Assembly (NCBI GenBank): GCA_023053575.1
Contig: JAKZAP010000014.1
Location: 11,062,938-11,126,937, forward strand
From: Branchinecta lynchi
Lineage: Eukaryota > Arthropoda > Branchiopoda > Anostraca > Branchinectidae
Reading direction: 5' to 3'
DNA length: 64,000 nucleotides
Made by a program: the position numbers and the translations under genes. Below the pieces are notes generated by a model. The model did no database searches and was not told the DNA's origin. It saw nothing but the letters and a program-made list of their open reading frames with translations. Shown here one piece after another: positions 62,853 to 64,000 of the stretch (the first letter of the stretch is position 1; every line of letters begins with the position of its first letter).

Positions 62853-64000
62853 AGATAAGATAAGATTTTATAAGATTTATTCCACTAAAAGCACAAGGGC
62901 CATGGGAAAAAATAAACACAAACAAAAATAAAAAACACAAACCAACTAAATGCTAACTATTTTACATATTCCTTTACAGGAATCTTTCTCTGTGGTTCAT
63001 CGAGACCGAAAGGAATCTTCCCAAATTTTCCATATCACCAAATATTTTACTTCCCATTACTTTTACCAACCAATCCTCCCCCCAAATATTAACACCAAAA
63101 ATTTCCCCACGAAGATCTGAAAGCTCAGGACATACGCACATTACGTGAAAAATATTTTCGTCCAAATGTCCACACATTGGGCAAAAGTAAGGACCAGACA
63201 ACACTCTTACCTTACCCAAATATCTTCTACGCATTCCTAAAGGTAGACAATCACCTCGTAAACTCATTAACAACCTCAAATGATCTGCTGGAATCCCCGC
63301 CTTAAAATAAATTTCCTCCCCCCATATCTCTTTGGCCTTCGCGTACAACCACAATGAATCAGATGCCTCCACCCCACACTGCCATAATTGTATTTCCTGG
63401 TCATGTAACCTAACCTCCACCTCCTTAGCAATACTCACACTATTACCTGTTCTAGGTCCTATTCCATCACACCAAAAATGAGACAAACCGCTACTATCCA
63501 AAATACTTTTAACCTGTTTTGACCACGATTCCTTTGCTCCATCCTGGAGGGATTCCAGATATGCAGCCTTTAACGGTCTTACTCTCGGCAACGCTATTAC
63601 TTTTTCCCAAAACCGTATCATACTAACAAGACGCCTACTCCTTAATGAAAATAAACCTAAATCTCCTCTTATTACTAATGAATTAATCTTGCTACTAAGG
63701 CCTAGAACTCTTTTGAAGTAGCCTAATTGCACTTGTTCTAGCTTAATACTCGGACTATACCCCCAAATTTCCGCGGCGTAATGCATTACTGGAACTAGCT
63801 TAGACGAAAACACCTGTTTATGCATTCTTAAATTATTTATCTCTCTCAACTCGCTCTTCAACAACATATTTAGGCACTTCTTCCCCTTCGCTAAACTAGA
63901 ATCAACATGTTTCCCGTATTTCCCCTTTGACGACAACTTAAATCCCAATTAAATAAAATCTTCTTTATATTCAATATCTTCTCCTTCAAATTTTATTTTA
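62853..64000 (-). mobile_element. LINE 3' part with CCHC motif, runs off right edge
   Basis: The frame 63948-62974 reads LGFKLSSKGKYGKHVDSSL ... VPVMHYAAEIWGYSPSIKLE ... LHDQEIQLWQC, with a C-terminal CPMCGHLDENIFHVMCVC zinc-knuckle-like motif. Homologous to the LINE at 39557. A TAA replaces the Tyr of the E-x-F-x-Y-L-G motif at about 63951, upstream of which homology resumes. The 3' tail is (TTATC)n. Confidence 0.88.

Noticed and set aside
1..64000. Family A/B repeats as CRISPR arrays or tRNA-derived SINEs
   Set aside because: Units are far too long and without spacers for CRISPR, and no A/B box or clover-leaf could be seen. The context is a eukaryotic, intron-containing genome.

Overview
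This is a gene-sparse, repeat-packed piece of an animal nuclear genome, from a bilaterian invertebrate. The small heat-shock protein most resembles the arthropod CG14207 type, so an arthropod is my best guess, but the phylum is not proven. All host genes are split by introns of up to about 8 kb, and roughly half or more of the bases lie in recognisable dispersed repeats. There is no sign of bacterial gene organisation.

Three host genes can be read by joining exons. (1) 1511-10304, minus strand: exons 1-5 of the G-protein beta-5 subunit (GNB5). They give 217 codons in perfect phase; the remaining C-terminal WD repeats lie beyond the left edge. (2) 18019-45316, plus strand: a complete basigin/neuroplastin-type immunoglobulin receptor. 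It has a signal-peptide exon, three Ig domains, the family transmembrane segment with its buried Glu, and a short tail ending DVRQRK. The first-Ig exon carries a one-base frame break in this sequence. (3) 51599-59721, minus strand: the last two exons of a small heat-shock protein, covering the alpha-crystallin domain and the C-terminal IPI motif. Its N-terminal exon or exons lie beyond the right edge.

The rest is transposon biology. Three non-autonomous families (called A, B and H here) share one design: a palindromic or hairpin 5' end, a tandem-repeat core, a copy of the 5' end inverted near the 3' end, then a small stem-loop and a TCTTGTT/TCTAGTT-like terminus. This resembles Helentron-associated elements (HINE/DINE). 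Family A has a core unit of about 130 bp, family B about 430 bp with G-runs, and family H units of 0.7-1 kb. Internal empty-site comparisons support insertion for B and H. Other elements are hAT-like MITEs with exact 8-bp target duplications (family C), several other TIR MITEs (D, E, I, K, M, O, P), large foldbacks at 10.9-11.6, 12.4-13.0 and 41.7-42.0 kb, a fresh 564-bp tandem duplication, and fragments of several LINEs.

The clearest single event is a 5'-truncated LINE that inserted across the GNB5 intron-4/exon-5 acceptor. It made a 14-bp target duplication, so the splice acceptor is now present twice. No tRNA, rRNA, CRISPR or prokaryotic feature was seen. Family letters are labels used only in this annotation.
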